NCBI GenBank assembly: GCA_016800925.1
Contig: JABCPU010000050.1
Span: 62,001-126,000, forward strand
Length of the DNA: 64,000 nt
Source: Suillus spraguei
Lineage: Eukaryota; Basidiomycota; Agaricomycetes; Boletales; Suillaceae
Reading direction: 5' to 3'
Part shown: positions 11,038 through 23,243 of the stretch, piece after piece
Numbering within the stretch: position 1 is the stretch's first letter
How the letters are laid out: every line of letters begins with the position of its first letter
Translations under genes and position numbers: made by a program
The notes under the pieces: generated by a model
What the model saw: only the letters and a program-made list of their open reading frames with translations
What the model was told of the DNA's origin: nothing
Database searches by the model: none

Positions 11038-12601
11038 TGACACCACCAAACTGGTCTGGTGCATGGCTGACTAAACACCACTGCAGCTGACAAATAGTAC
11101 CAGGACTATAATAGCTTAGTGTTCCTCTATTCAGAAATTAATCCATGATGCAGAATCGAAAGTTTCTTTTTGCTTGTAAAAAGTTTGCTTATTATTTCTA
11201 ATTCATTTTTCATGGGTGTGTTTATGTATGTTTGGCTACAGAAACTACTTCATAAGATTCCCACAGATGTCAGGTGACCCCAGCAAAATAATTACATAGA
11301 GTTACCCTGCAGAAAAACTCATGAAACACATTATGATTCACTCGCTCACCTCTATGCATCTACAAAAAAGTGCAAATTTATGCTTCAAATATTACATAAT
11401 TGATATTCCTCCTAGGATAGCCACTAATAGTCACCTGATCTCAAATTTATGCATAGCCATTGATATCCCACATGACTTTTTCCCACACCCTTGAGCATAT
11501 TACAAATCAACTATGACAATATTCAATAAATAGGGTAGGTCAGCACCCCTACAAAATGTGGGAAAACAGTAGCATAGCCATTCATTTTGTCTATATAATA
11601 CCCACCTTTTTGTCAATAAGAGAGAGATTTTCTCCCCCTCAGAAATATAACTGAGAGTGAAGTGTGAGCAGCACTATCAGCACACTGTCAAGAACATTGT
11701 CAACAACAGTAAGATTGGAAGTCTACTCTGTGAGATAGCACTACCTTGAGCTCACTGTGTCTGACAACCAGCAAGACAACAAATCTTTTTTCTTTGACAA
11801 ATTCATTCTAGTTTCTTTCATCATCTTCCTCTCTGTTTTTCTTTCTCTGTTGTCTGTTTCCTTGCTTCTGTTTCTTTTGAATCTTTCTCTTTTCTTCTTT
11901 TTCTTTGATTACTGGTCTCTCTCTCTTTTTCAAAGTTTGTTGGTGCTAAGTGTCCTTGTGTTTCTAATATTTGTGTTGTCTCTTTAGTCCATCTAAGGCC
12001 AGAGTAGCTTAGTAGGAGAGACTTCAGAAGTTGATAGCAACACTCTATCTTGCACATCTGAGTAGCGATACTGAGTTGAGGTCTTCACTGACTGATAGAC
12101 TCTAGTTATTGAAAGGGGACTTGGTATTGAAATCCAAGGACGTCCGTTCCTGTTAACTGCTTAATACTCATAGTGAGTTCCTTGGCAGCAGGTTCAATAG
12201 TAAGCTAGAAGATCTCTGAAGTAGTGACTAGTCTTGACCAGGGATCCTACCTGCTTGTCTGAGAAGGTGATTGTTGTAACTTCCCACAAATTGCAGTAGC
12301 ACAATTGTTGCAAAACACCTGCATTCTGTTGGAGGGATAATTTGGCCAGTTACTTCTGTTTCTAAGTTTGTTCAACTTCTGTGTTTTTCTTTGAAGTTTA
12401 GTTGTTTCGAGAATCTTTGTCATTGTCCAAGAGTTTGCTGATCTCACAGAAGTGACTCATTTGCTGACCATAGCCTGGGGAACATAAACAGCCACCCACA
12501 TACAACCACGTTATCAGTCATTGGTATTTGTCTGAATCACTGACCATGGAGATATTTGGTTTTATAGGTCTTTATCTATAGATCATCTATCTAAGAAGAC
12601 A
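11038..12601 (+). mobile_element. 1.56 kb LTR-like element, copy 1
   Basis: Begins TGACACCACCAAACTGG and ends CTAAGAAGACA, flanked by ACGG on both sides (11034-11037 and 12602-12605). Removal joins the Plavaka frame as NEP-stop-TGDRWWDIQ, the expected continuation with one TGG to TGA change, so the boundaries are exact. A TATATAATACC box at about 11594 and following pyrimidine-rich leader suggest a promoter reading plus. No protein domain is visible. A second copy in inverted orientation is at 50740-52337. TG...CA ends and a short target duplication fit a large solo LTR, but the 4 bp duplication is unusual for Gypsy. Confidence 0.8.
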
Positions 12602-13720
12602 ACGGTTCATTGAAAAAGCGCTCAAAGTCTGTGCCATTGTGTTTGTAGACACGCTGCGTGTCCCAAACAAAATGTGGTGTGAATAGTGGGTTATCCAAAA
12701 GGTCAAGGGCCCAGTCCCATAACGGCCTCGCATGTACCTCAAAAACTTGTTGCTCCTTCTTGTATGGTACATTGATTTCATGCTTGATAAACTATATAAC
12801 AACCTAAGTGGTCAGACAATTATCATGCAATTTAAGAAAATCACATACCGGGGTCAGCTCAGCCGCAGCATGATCTAATGCTGTGCGAAGGTCAGCCTCA
12901 TTTTTCAGCATTACCTGAGTGTCGCCATGCACTATGCGAGCAATAAGGCCAAGTAGCCTGTCAACCTGACCCTTGTTGAGAGCAGCGTCAAGCACAATTT
13001 CAGAGAACTCAAAATCTCTGCACAATCAGAATGGGTGCCAAGGTGCTTTGTCAACAGGAGGTGCCTGTGTCTCTGGGGTGATGCTGAACTCCTCAAACTT
13101 TTGTAAAGCATTTCACAGCCACTATGAGGGTGGAATTCAGTTTTGAAGTCTTGAGGGCAGTCAATATTCACTGCAGGCTGATGTGGGATGTTGGGACCAG
13201 GGTTACTGGCCATGCTAGCATCAGATAGGACTACAACATAGATAATGGTCACTTATTTGTCGACAAATGAAGAGAAGTACATACCTGGGTTCTGAACACC
13301 CTCATTTCCAACATCAAACTCAACATGCTCATCAAGACCAGCTACAGCAGCTAAAGTGTTCAAAGCATCAGAGTGAATTTAAATAAATCAAGTTGGGATG
13401 ATAACATACCTTGTACTTACGGTTCTGAATTTGCAGAGTCATCTGCAATAATGAGTGATGGGCCAGTCGCTGGTTCCACGGCCATCGCCCATTCAGATTT
13501 CTTGTGGTATGCTATCACAGGATGATCAAAATGCTTGTCTCAAATGAAAAGGCCATAAATTTAGACTCACCTTTTTGCTGATGCTGCTCATATTCTTGAT
13601 TGAAGGCCTGTTGAGCCTCTGCATCATGCTACTTGCATGTTGACTCATGTCGCTTGAAGCCTTGGGACTTAAACATATTGCTGCAATGTGGGCACTGAGA
13701 CCCACTAGTCAGCGTTTTCT

Positions 13721-14993
13721 CAGTGTAATTATACTTACCTCGACTTGAGCAACTTGGGGCCATGAGTATTAGACAGTAGGAAAAACAGTTTGTACATGTT
13801 CACATACAGGAAAGAAAGAAGGACGAGATAAAAGGACGAGAGAACATGAGGCAACTACTAATAACAGTAACTGACATAATGTCTGATAGGGCCACGCGAT
13901 AAGATTCGTCACAATACTGATAACCCACACCTTATGTTTTCTTCGCCGTCCTTAAAAGGCACTTTCAAGGCACCTTGTGACGCATGTGATCAGATTTGTA
14001 AGCCGGCGGCATTGTAAAGGTCGTTTACCTTTTTCCGACAATGCCGTCCCTTAACACGGAGATTGCACACGAAAACTCATAGAGGACAAAGCATCATCGT
14101 CATGCCAGTGCGCAGTCGTCGGAGTAATCAGTCCGTATGACGGGAGTTCAAACCCACTACAAGATCAGGGATGCATCAATGAACTCGGGATGTACAATGC
14201 TCATACCATTCTGGTCTATGACATGGGTGATTCAGAAACTTCTGCTTCAATCCACGATCCTCTGACAAGCCCCGATCTCATTTTCAAAATGGTAGCGCTG
14301 ATTGTAGACGTAAATTTTCCAGAAATCATTAATCAAGCATTGCATCACCGCCGACCGGTGCATCATCGATGTAGACGAGCAAATCTTACTCATGATTTGG
14401 CGAGATATAATATAGGAAGAGTTGAGATGGAGACGAGTTTTTTTTTGAAAATCTGAGACTAGATGCAATTGTTGGTTTCTGACGCGGTGTATAGGTTTCT
14501 CCAATTATACAAACTTGCTTTACGATGTTTTGAGCTAAAGCTTGACATACATTCAATGATTATAGTCGGTGTTCAAAGTTGCAGCTGTTTCACCTTCTAC
14601 TCGACCAACAAGGGGTGTTCTCACGAAACAGTGCGACGATCTCACGAAACTATTTATGCATGACTTCGGTAATATTAATAGAATCGCGGTTAAATGTCAA
14701 GGTTTCGAGTAGAAGCAGCTAGTGTGCGTTGACATCCCAGCTGTCTCGACACCAAAAAGCTACTAAGGCCTAGGATGGTTCGGTTTCCATATATACAGCT
14801 ATTACGCTTGTGTGTTCTGGCATCTGAAGTCAAATGTATCATACAGAACAAGAGCAGATTAATGTTTTAGATTCATCATGATGTACGGCCACACACGGAT
14901 GCACCAACAGACGGTGGTGCTATCAATATGCGAATATGTTGCCCCTAGTAACCTAAGATCTTGACCCGCCTTCAGCTTCAGACTCCAAGCATT
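13721..14993. other. Intergenic region, no supported gene
   Basis: The boundary between the transposon graveyard and the housekeeping island. Short open frames at 14190-14456 and 14247-14504 overlap on opposite strands and have no family features. The 3' half is the probable promoter of the Sel1 gene. The Plavaka terminus should lie near its left edge, but I could not define it. Confidence 0.4.
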
Positions 14994-16806
14994 ATGGCGG
15001 CACACCATGAAAACCAAGTGCGCCTGGCCCACTCATCACCACTAGATACCTTGGTTCGGCGAACTTCCTCCAAACGACAGGCTGTCCAACGAAAGGAAGA
15101 ACATGAAGCTCGCACTCGCACCCGGAAGCAACCTACTCCCATTAATTCCTCTTTGCCAGTGCCATCTTTCTCTCAGTCAATTGGTTTTCCACCGTCATTG
15201 CAGGTCCACGATTTGCATGCAACTTTTCCGCCAAAACCATTTGCAACTAGTCCAACAGTACCCGAGTCTCCTTTGCTGCACTCGCAATTCCGTAATTCGA
15301 CTGCTAGCAATGCAGATTATCTTAGCAGAAAATCATTCCTGTCGTTGACAGACGAACCAAACGCTAACGGATATTATGACGAGCTCGATTCATATTATGA
15401 AGAGAACAACATGTGTTCGCTGCAAAGTCAGACCCCCGGCACTTCTGCAGACAGCCACCGCGCTTGGCAAACCACCCCAGAACCTGCCTGTGGCTCCGCG
15501 AATGTGGCTAACACACAACCCTTGGTTCATGACATGCGTCTGTTCAGCTCAAACACTCCCGTTCCAACCGTCGTGGTTTCTAAACCTCAGGATGTGGCAG
15601 TCGACAAGCAGCTCGTCAATGAGCCAAAACTTGGCGGAAGGTCACCCATAGTTGACCCCACTCCCCGCATGAACTTTTCCAGGCCAGGCAGACCATCAAT
15701 ATTCTCTTCCGAAGAGCAGAAACGCCAGGTTCTTGAGCGAAATTCACAAAGAACCCCCTCTCCACGTACCCCACCTTCATCTGCTCCAATTGAGCCTCAG
15801 ACGGGCATCTTTCCTGAAAGTGAATTTTTGTTGCCTACACCGCAATGTGATGCGTGCTCGCCAGGGTCCTATCTTCAACCTAACCATCATGATACTGTTG
15901 GAGAATATGCTGTTTCTCATCCAACTCTCTCACCCCCCTCCCATGTACGTCTTCCCTCTCGCCCGCCATCTGTACGTCCGAGCCCACCAACAAGCTTATA
16001 CTCTACGTCATACTCATTTTACCATCTGAGCGATGGCTCTCCATCTCCAACTGGCAATTCGAAATTTCCTGCCAATTCACCTTCCCCGCCAGTCAACTCT
16101 TCACCTTCCACCGAGCCTTCGACTCCACAGGAGTATCTTCAGCTAGGAATACAATACCACGAGGCGAACAAACTACAAGATAGTGCATTTTACTTCGAGA
16201 AAAGCGCAAGGGCACAGGGTGGGTGTGGGATAGGGATGCTCTTGTGGGGATTAACGCTGAGGCACGGGTGGGGATGCGAGAAGAATGAGAAAAGTGGTTT
16301 TAAGTGGTTAACAAAGGCTGCGGAAAGCGCAGTAGATGATTTGGGCAAGGCGAGAGAAGGCCTGGATGTAAAGGCCGTTAGAGTAAGTTCAGCCTGTGGG
16401 ATTGTATACAGAAGCGCTGATGAATCTTCCTCAGTCGGAGCTCGTGCTAGCGATTTATGAAGTCGGGCAGTGCTTCTTTCATGGCTGGGGTGTAACTAAG
16501 GATCATAAAATGGCAGTTGTGCGTCGCCACTCGTTGTCTCTAGACTTGTGCTAACTATCTCCAGAGTTACTATCGAGTTGCTGCTAACCTTGGTGATGGG
16601 GACGCGCAAGAAAGTCTCGCTTTCTGCTTAGCCAATGCCAGGGGGTGCAAGAAGAATAAGAAGGAAGCTGCTAAGTGGTATCGCGCAGCTGTAAGTGCAA
16701 CCAGCGTAATTCTTGCAAATTATATGTTAACGTGGTACTGTAGGTCGAACAGGGTGCCAGTGACGTCGGGCTGGCGTGGATCTACAAAGACAAATACAAG
16801 GGCTAA
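14994..16806 (+). CDS. Sel1-repeat protein with long disordered N-terminus
   Basis: Four exons close in frame: 14994-16382, 16435-16518, 16565-16690 and 16744-16806, giving 553 residues. The ATG at 14994 is used; the open frame upstream to 14961 has no ATG. Residues 1 to about 375 are Ser/Pro-rich and disordered. The C-terminal part has Sel1/TPR-like repeats: YLQLGIQYHEANKLQDSAFYF, CGIGMLLWGLTLRHGWGCEKN, YEVGQCFFHGWGVTKDHKMA and AAKWYRAAVEQG. Proteins of this build in fungi include regulators of chitin synthase localisation and mitotic inhibitors; I cannot say which applies. It probably acts as a cytoplasmic scaffold. Introns are confined to the repeat region. Confidence 0.85.
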
Positions 16807-17049
16807 CGCACTAGCCACCGACGATGAATCCCGCGCCGCGGAACAGAGCAGCCCTGTGTATTATCACCAACGGCCGCGAAATGTTTATATTTAGCTGGAC
16901 ACTCACAGCTGATGGTGGATAAGAGGGCTCCACGAGAAGGAGAGATCATGGATTTCTGTCGCATACACCCATGAATATAGGAGCAGTGGACAGGATAATG
17001 GATATACCATTTGGACAAGTCATTTAATGCATGTATTTTGAACTGCGAT

Positions 17050-17391
17050 TTAGATGTACAAGCTCCTGTCATCCTTTGCTTTGCCATTTGGAGTACTCTG
17101 TTGGTCAAATGCTTCGACATGAAGGATAAGACGCCAGGGGAGCATGACTTGGCCGACGAAGCGACTACCCTCGTTCCCCAGCATATACTCCTCAGTGTTG
17201 ACGAGGATGATATTCAAAAGTTGGTCGGTGCCCATGAATGTGCCAATGAACACTCGATTATCGGTCGTCGTGATACGAAGGGTTGTAGTGAGCAGGGACT
17301 TGAGCGCTGTGATAGACGGACACGTGCTTTGTTCAGTGCTTGATAGCGACGCCGATGATGAAAGCGGTGAGGATGATTCAAAGGAGGACAT
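17050..17391 (-). CDS. NAA38: NatC auxiliary subunit NAA38 (Sm-like protein)
   Basis: A single-exon gene of 113 residues. The ATG at 17391 is chosen because the frame upstream to 17400 lacks another ATG. After a Ser-rich leader of about 25 residues comes an Sm fold: ALKSLLTTTLRITTTDNRVF, IGTFMGTDQLLNIILVNTEE and GQVMLPWRLILHVEAFD. The GTFMGTDQLLNIIL block and the MLPWR strand are hallmarks of LSMD1/NAA38/Mak31, the small subunit of the NatC N-terminal acetyltransferase that acts on nascent Met-hydrophobic N-termini at the ribosome. It is divergent from DPM1, with 89 bp between the two start codons, so they probably share a promoter. Confidence 0.88.
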   Translation of the reverse strand: MSSFESSSPLSSSASLSSTEQSTCPSITALKSLLTTTLRITTTDNRVFIGTFMGTDQLLNIILVNTEEYMLGNEGSRFVGQVMLPWRLILHVEAFDQQSTPNGKAKDDRSLYI

Positions 17392-17429
17392 GATGTGCAA
17401 GTAATATGTGAAGAGCCGATGCTTGGTAA

Positions 17430-18580
<1,151 letters not shown>

Positions 18581-18794
18581 CAGTGCTACAAACGTGGCCC
18601 GAGGCTTGATTATAATTTACGGTACTCGGTTCTGTTTTTTTAGATAATGAATTTAGATTTGATTGATATGAGTCACAAGCTGGTGTGAGCTGTGGCTGGA
18701 TGACATCATATTCCATCTTTGTCAGCCTGGGGTTTTCATCTGATCTCTACAGCATCTCACCTAGATTCTAAACCACCTGCACAATTGTCGCGCA

Positions 18795-19707
18795 ATGAGT
18801 TTGCTACAAGGCGTGCTTAAATCGCAATCACAAAATCACGATTTGAACGGGCAATATCTGTCTTCCAGGTCATCCCAGCCTGAGAATGACTCAGATGATG
18901 AACTTGTTGGGGTGGTATGCATCCATACCGTCCACTCTACTATCAATCACTCACTATAATATCAAGTTCTCACTACCAGGGACGCCAACGAGGTCAAGGG
19001 GACCTTCACGGCCCTCCTCGCGCCCTGTATCACCCACACGCAGGGGTCTTATTCGCTCGGCGAGTGGACTGCCATCGAAGGGTCTCTCGAATGACCCCCT
19101 AAAGGCATTTCCAACTCAAGTATCGCAAAGCATTTTCAGATGGCTTGAGATATCTGAGCTCGCGACTTGCGCTAGGGTCTCGAGAAAGTGGCATAAGAGT
19201 CAGACACTGAACTACAGCAAGTCAACCATATATAATCTAATATGCTGTATGCTAATGGTTTGCGTTTTGTTATAAGTTTGGTTCCAGAATTATAGGAAGG
19301 AAAACTTCCATGACGACAGTCTTCCCCCGGGAAAATGGACCAGAAGGGAGTCGAAGCAGAATTGGGTGGGTAGTCCATCCTCCTGTGTTTGGTTGCATGA
19401 CTTGATGATTTATTCTCAGCGGTTGACATACATCAAATCTGTGTCGAATCGCTCGCCTCCATCATCACCGTTGCCTTCAAGAGGTTCAGGCCGCACTTCA
19501 CCGTCACAGTCAGGCTATCAAACGCCGAGAGAACTTAGAGAGGAGCAATGGCGACAAGAGGAGCTTACACAAAGCCGGCCAGGAAAGGTGGAGATGAGAG
19601 AAATGTACAAGGAGCTGGGTGGCCGCAAGAGCCGGACGAAGGGAAAGCTGGGAGGTTCTGGGGGCCATAGAGACCGGACAGGTTGGGGAGAAGGAGACGA
19701 CGAGTAA
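18795..19707 (+). CDS. F-box protein
   Basis: Four exons close in frame: 18795-18914, 18967-19216, 19277-19365 and 19420-19707 (248 residues). The F-box is FPTQVSQSIFRWLEISELATCARVSRKWHK, around residues 88-117, followed by NYRKENFHDDSLPPGKW and RESKQNW. The C-terminal 90 residues are charged (TPRELREEQWRQEE, YKELGGRKSRTKGK). F-box proteins link substrates to Skp1-cullin ubiquitin ligases; the substrate is unknown. The second intron (19217-19276) only fits with a GC donor: GCAAGT follows the exon and TGCTAATG is a good branch site. The canonical GT donors there either break the frame or leave an intron of only 30 nt. Confidence 0.85.
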
Positions 19708-19834
19708 ATTTGAAAGCTTGCAAGGTGATATGTAGTATGTACGTTTAGATTTATAGCATTTTCTTGGAGATCATCGCAAGAGCTGTGTGATATAATATAA
19801 TGATTCATAAGCGATATAAGATCTTATAAAATCC

Positions 19835-20736
19835 CTAATGTTGTTCTACTAACTGAGCAAACGCCGAGCGCATCAACTTGATAAAACGGAAAATATCGCT
19901 CGTTTCGTTTAGTTCATTGAGTAGTATCGGGAGGTTAGGCAGTGGCGGTGTGGTCGTTATGACTAGTTGATATCTGTAAGCAGCACCTTTCGAGATAGGC
20001 CCTTTAACTTGCATACCTTGATTTGATCTAGATGCAACGTCGAGGACGAAGCTGAAGTCACGGTCGAGGTCAATCTTGTCAACGTGTGTAAATCGGATGA
20101 GGAGCCGGTCCTTCTCTATTCCCTCGATATGACAACGTAGACGGGTTTCGCAGGCATTTAATTCAGGCCCTATTTGTGCTGCATGCATCTCTAACGTCTG
20201 CCGCTCTCGATCTTTTTCTGCAGAAAGTAGCCTAATCAGCGCAAGCAAGGAAATTACAACGATAGTGCCTACCTCGCTTTAAATTGGCAGTCAGAGCACG
20301 ATACTGCTCTATTTCTGCATCAACAGACTGGCAAGTTTCACGGATGGACGCGAGTTGGCGTTTCAGAGCGGATATTGATGTCTCGGCTTCTCGGACCTCC
20401 TCTTTTTCCCTTTCCATTACTGAGAGACGTCACTGCTGCACAATTACACCACAACAAGTATGATCACGTACCAGCTAGCAACTCAATCTCCTTCACCTTG
20501 CACTGATTAGTTTCAGCCTTTACTGCAATAGTTTTCTCAGCCAAGCGTTTCTTGTCCGCCTCCTGAGCATTCCTGTGTTTGGTGATTTCTGCTACTGCGC
20601 GATTTGCATAGTTGGTGACCGCTCTGAGAAAATTAGACGTGGAAGCTTCATATGCGTGCAGGCGCAGGTCAACAGAAGGGTTAGGTTCTGCGAGGATTGA
20701 AGTCAGGTCAATATGAGTAGGACGAACTTGAGGCAT
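19835..20736 (-). CDS. SPC25: Kinetochore protein Spc25
   Basis: Three exons close in frame: 20736-20472, 20419-20273 and 20217-19835 (264 residues). The N-terminal two thirds are coiled coil (ADKKRLAEKTIAVKAETN, REKEEVREAETSISALKRQL, LHAYEAST region). The C-terminal third is the Spc25 globular RWD fold (KIDLDRDFSFVLDVASRS, YRYQLVITTTPPLPNLPILL, DIFRFIKLMRSAFAQLV). Spc25 pairs with Spc24 in the Ndc80 complex, anchoring it to the inner kinetochore so that Ndc80-Nuf2 can bind microtubules. It is divergent from the DBF2-type kinase gene, with 189 bp between starts. A decayed, intron-containing copy lies at 62395-63251. Confidence 0.93.
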
Positions 20737-20925
20737 GGTCAATGACTCAATCAGTGATATTGTCAACCAAGTTTCTAGAGCGCGTCAATCATGTGACCGT
20801 ATCAATTATCCAAATGAGGCATAAGAACCAAACCACAGTAAGTACTTTAGACTTATCTTCGTACAAAGATCGATAGCAAGATCGATAGACCAGGACCCTC
20901 TAGGATATTAACTGAGATATGTTCT
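20737..20925. promoter_or_regulatory. Shared divergent promoter, SPC25 and DBF2-type kinase
   Basis: Only 189 bp separate the start codons of two mitotic genes, so their promoters must overlap. The left part, up to about 20817, was copied together with the SPC25 duplicate and is recognisable at 62395-62480. No clear TATA box is visible; GATCGATAG is directly repeated at about 20869-20890. Confidence 0.55.
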
Positions 20926-22824
20926 ATGGCTCCCCTTCCATCTAGATCAGATTCACCCCAACATCAAGATATATATATGGACACGGCAAAGGGTATCACA
21001 GCGGGACTTCGGGACATCCACATGAGTACCGCAAAGCCTGGCGGCGGTGCATGGTCTGGCGACATTTTAATGGACACTGCACGAAACGCGACAACAGTAA
21101 AGGCAGGTGGATTTCAGCTCTGGGAGAGGGAGTTGCTCCAGAGTGCCGAAGTCAAGCGCAAGGCAACTGTTGCCCAACTATGTGAGTATCTCACTTTGAG
21201 ACCTTCCGCCATTTCATCGCTATTTTTCTGCTAGTTTTTCTCGATTATTACTTTATGAACCTTGGATATGTCGCATCCAGAAAGGAAAGGAGGGCACGCT
21301 TTGACGCAGATACTACCAAAAGGCAGCTAACAGCCGCCGAGTACGCAAAGGAGTTCAAGTCGTATTGTGGGCGAGAGAGGGTTATTCTGAGGAAACGCAG
21401 AACAAAGCTGAGGGTTGACCAATTTCATATCATCGCACAAGTCGGGCAGGGTGGTTATGGTGAGGTGTTCTTGGCACGGAAACAGGACACAGGAGAGATA
21501 TGCGCCCTCAAGAAGATGAAGAAGCGAATATTGTTCAAGATGGACGAGGTTTGTTATCCCACTAGAAGGTCTGCGTGAATACTGATGTATTGCAAGGTGC
21601 GGCACGTCCTAGTGGAGCGCGACATCCTCACTGCAACCAAGACACCATGGCTCGTCAGACTTCTTTACGCATTCCAGGATGCGCAGCACGTATATTTAGC
21701 AATGGAATATGTTCCAGGAGGCGATTTTCGTACTCTCCTCAACAACTCTGGCGTTCTTAAGGAAGAGCACGCAAGGTTTTATATTTCAGAAATGTTCGTC
21801 GCTGTCAACGAGCTTCACAAACTTGGTTATATTCATCGGGACTTGAAGCCAGAGGTGAAGTTTTCGCACGCACAAGCACAGTAGTACTAATAGCGCTTCC
21901 AGAATTTCCTTGTGGATGGCACCGGGCACGTCAAGTTGACTGACTTTGGCCTTGCTACAGGTGCCCTCAATCCCAAGCGCATTGAATCGATGAAGTTGAA
22001 GGTACGTATACGACCTTGACTCTGTCCTGTGCGCCCTAATATTTCTTAGCTTGATAAAGTGAAAGACGTCCAAGTCGTTTACCGCTCTACCCTAGAACGC
22101 CGCTCAATGTACAAATCCATCCGCGCTGAAGACCCACGGTATGCAGATTCGATCGTTGGCTCACCCGACTATATGGCGCCAGAGGTTCTCAGGGGCAAAC
22201 CATACACTTATTCAGTCGACTACTGGTCACTAGGTTGCATATTCTTCGAATTTCTTGCTGGTTTTCCGCCGTTCAGCGGTGGCACGCCAGAGGAGACCTG
22301 GACAAACCTGAAGAACTGGACGAAAGTACTGAGAAGGCCAGAGTATGATAAGCCCGAAGACTTGATATTCAACTTGACGGATATTGCATGGGATGCTGTG
22401 ACCAGGTACAGGATTTGCTACTGCGCGCTATTTGACGATGCTGAGTGCCTTTCATTCCCTGTTCAGGCTCATCTCGCATTCGAGCGTTCGATACTCCACT
22501 CTTACCCAGGTCACAAGCCACCCTTTCTTTGACGGGATTCAATGGGAGGACCTCCGCTCAACGCGTGCACCGTTTGTGCCCGCTCTCGACTCAGAGATTG
22601 ACACTGGGTACTATGATGATTTCACTTCTGCGGAAGACATGGCGAAGTACGCTGAAGTGAAAGACAAGCAGCGAAACGTGGAGAAGGTGAAGGAAAAAGA
22701 AGAGCCGGAGGCTCGAGGTGTCTGGGTGGGCTTCACCTTTGGCAAAAATGGTCCGGCAGGAAAGTTGTTTGGTTCATTGGATTCGAATCAAGACGATGGT
22801 GGAGCGTTGGCTACTATATTTTGA
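20926..22824 (+). CDS. DBF2: NDR/LATS-family kinase of the DBF2/SID2 type
   Basis: Six exons close in frame: 20926-21181, 21235-21548, 21597-21854, 21903-22001, 22050-22405 and 22467-22824 (546 residues). The Mob-binding N-terminal region ([20 protein letters not shown]) precedes the kinase domain. That domain has [11 protein letters not shown] (ATP loop), [12 protein letters not shown] (Lys), [16 protein letters not shown], a long insert, then [33 protein letters not shown] is the Dbf2/Sid2 C-lobe signature. The tail has [13 protein letters not shown] and the hydrophobic motif VGFTFG with a phosphorylatable Thr. The kinase triggers mitotic exit and septation (MEN/SIN) downstream of a Cdc15/Sid1-type kinase with Mob1. 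All key catalytic residues are present. Its pairing with SPC25 suits cell-cycle co-expression, which is an inference. Confidence 0.92.
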
Positions 22825-23243
22825 CGTGTCTTGTGCGTCATGTGCTCATCCCGAGTTCCTAGTATCTCCCAATCACTGCAGTAATGACTAGGAATCAACT
22901 CAATTCGAGTACGGCAACTGATTATCTACAAGATTATTGCTCCAGATTATTGTATCCACAATCTGAGCGATGACACGATAATTCAGACTCGTCAGCCCAT
23001 CAAAGAGGGGCTTTGAATGTGTGTGTAAGCTGCAGCAATGCTGAGGTTGGATTTGGTTGATTCAACTAGGTCAAACAAGGATCGGATATCTTATTGGACG
23101 GTTATTATGTAATAGATATTAAGAATGTGTTTGACAGGTCCAAGAATTGAGCAGCCCTATTAGAATAATAATTGCCGCCGGCCTCGCGCACAGTCGCCAG
23201 GCGCTACACGCGTGTCGCTCATCGCTCACTAGCATACTCAACA

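Larger units (their letters stand above)
8058..13720 (-). pseudogene. Plavaka-type DNA transposon transposase, broken by nested insertions
   Basis: Read 13720 to 8058, the pieces follow the order of Plavaka transposases. An N-terminal zinc finger CPHCSNMFKSQGFKRHESTC (about 13700-13630) comes first. Next are DFEFSEIVLDAALNKGQVD and ADLRTALDHAAAELTP (13020-12840), then VFEVHARPLWDW and FERFFNEP (12770-12606). 10960-10720 reads LYADKTKLSSHGTVKGYPV, NLPVDIRNGEGIGGGQ and GWLPIV. CPCPVCLVPCEELSDL (10420-10370), NWNFPKTHLWTHARWDI and CPNEKLHGPLK (9080-8960), and a C-terminal region with DHLRCNPSFHG (about 8430) and EYLVVEHVDSDMFLHMK (8120-8060) follow. These elements encode a CACTA-like cut-and-paste enzyme. 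The reading frame is cut by the element at 11038-12601 and the solo LTR at 9753-10221, and has further frame breaks and a TGG to TGA stop. I did not identify the element termini. Confidence 0.85.

Noticed and set aside
11757..11987. Hydrophobic open frame (LVSFIIFLSVFLSLLSVSLL) as a membrane protein
   Set aside because: It comes from a pyrimidine-rich stretch of the LTR-like element and is present as the mirror frame in the second copy at 51355-51585; no start context or family.
8058..13720. KDZ transposase instead of Plavaka
   Set aside because: The blocks CPCPVCLVP, ADKTKLSSHGT and NGEGIGGGQ-GWLPIV are Plavaka features; KDZ hallmarks were not seen.
14100..14170. Possible tRNA or SINE B-box (GGGAGTTCAAACCCAC)
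   Set aside because: No matching acceptor stem, anticodon arm or A-box could be assembled around it.
16803..17049. Additional small gene between the Sel1 gene and NAA38
   Set aside because: The 105-codon minus frame (17120-16803) overlaps NAA38 in another frame and has no family feature.
23095..23160. Promoter-like AT-rich stretch before thymidylate synthase as a separate repeat
   Set aside because: No second copy in the window and no inverted termini; ordinary intergenic DNA.
23172..23243. N-terminal extension of thymidylate synthase (mitochondrial leader)
   Set aside because: The upstream frame has no ATG; MGSVEP at 23244 gives the normal family length.
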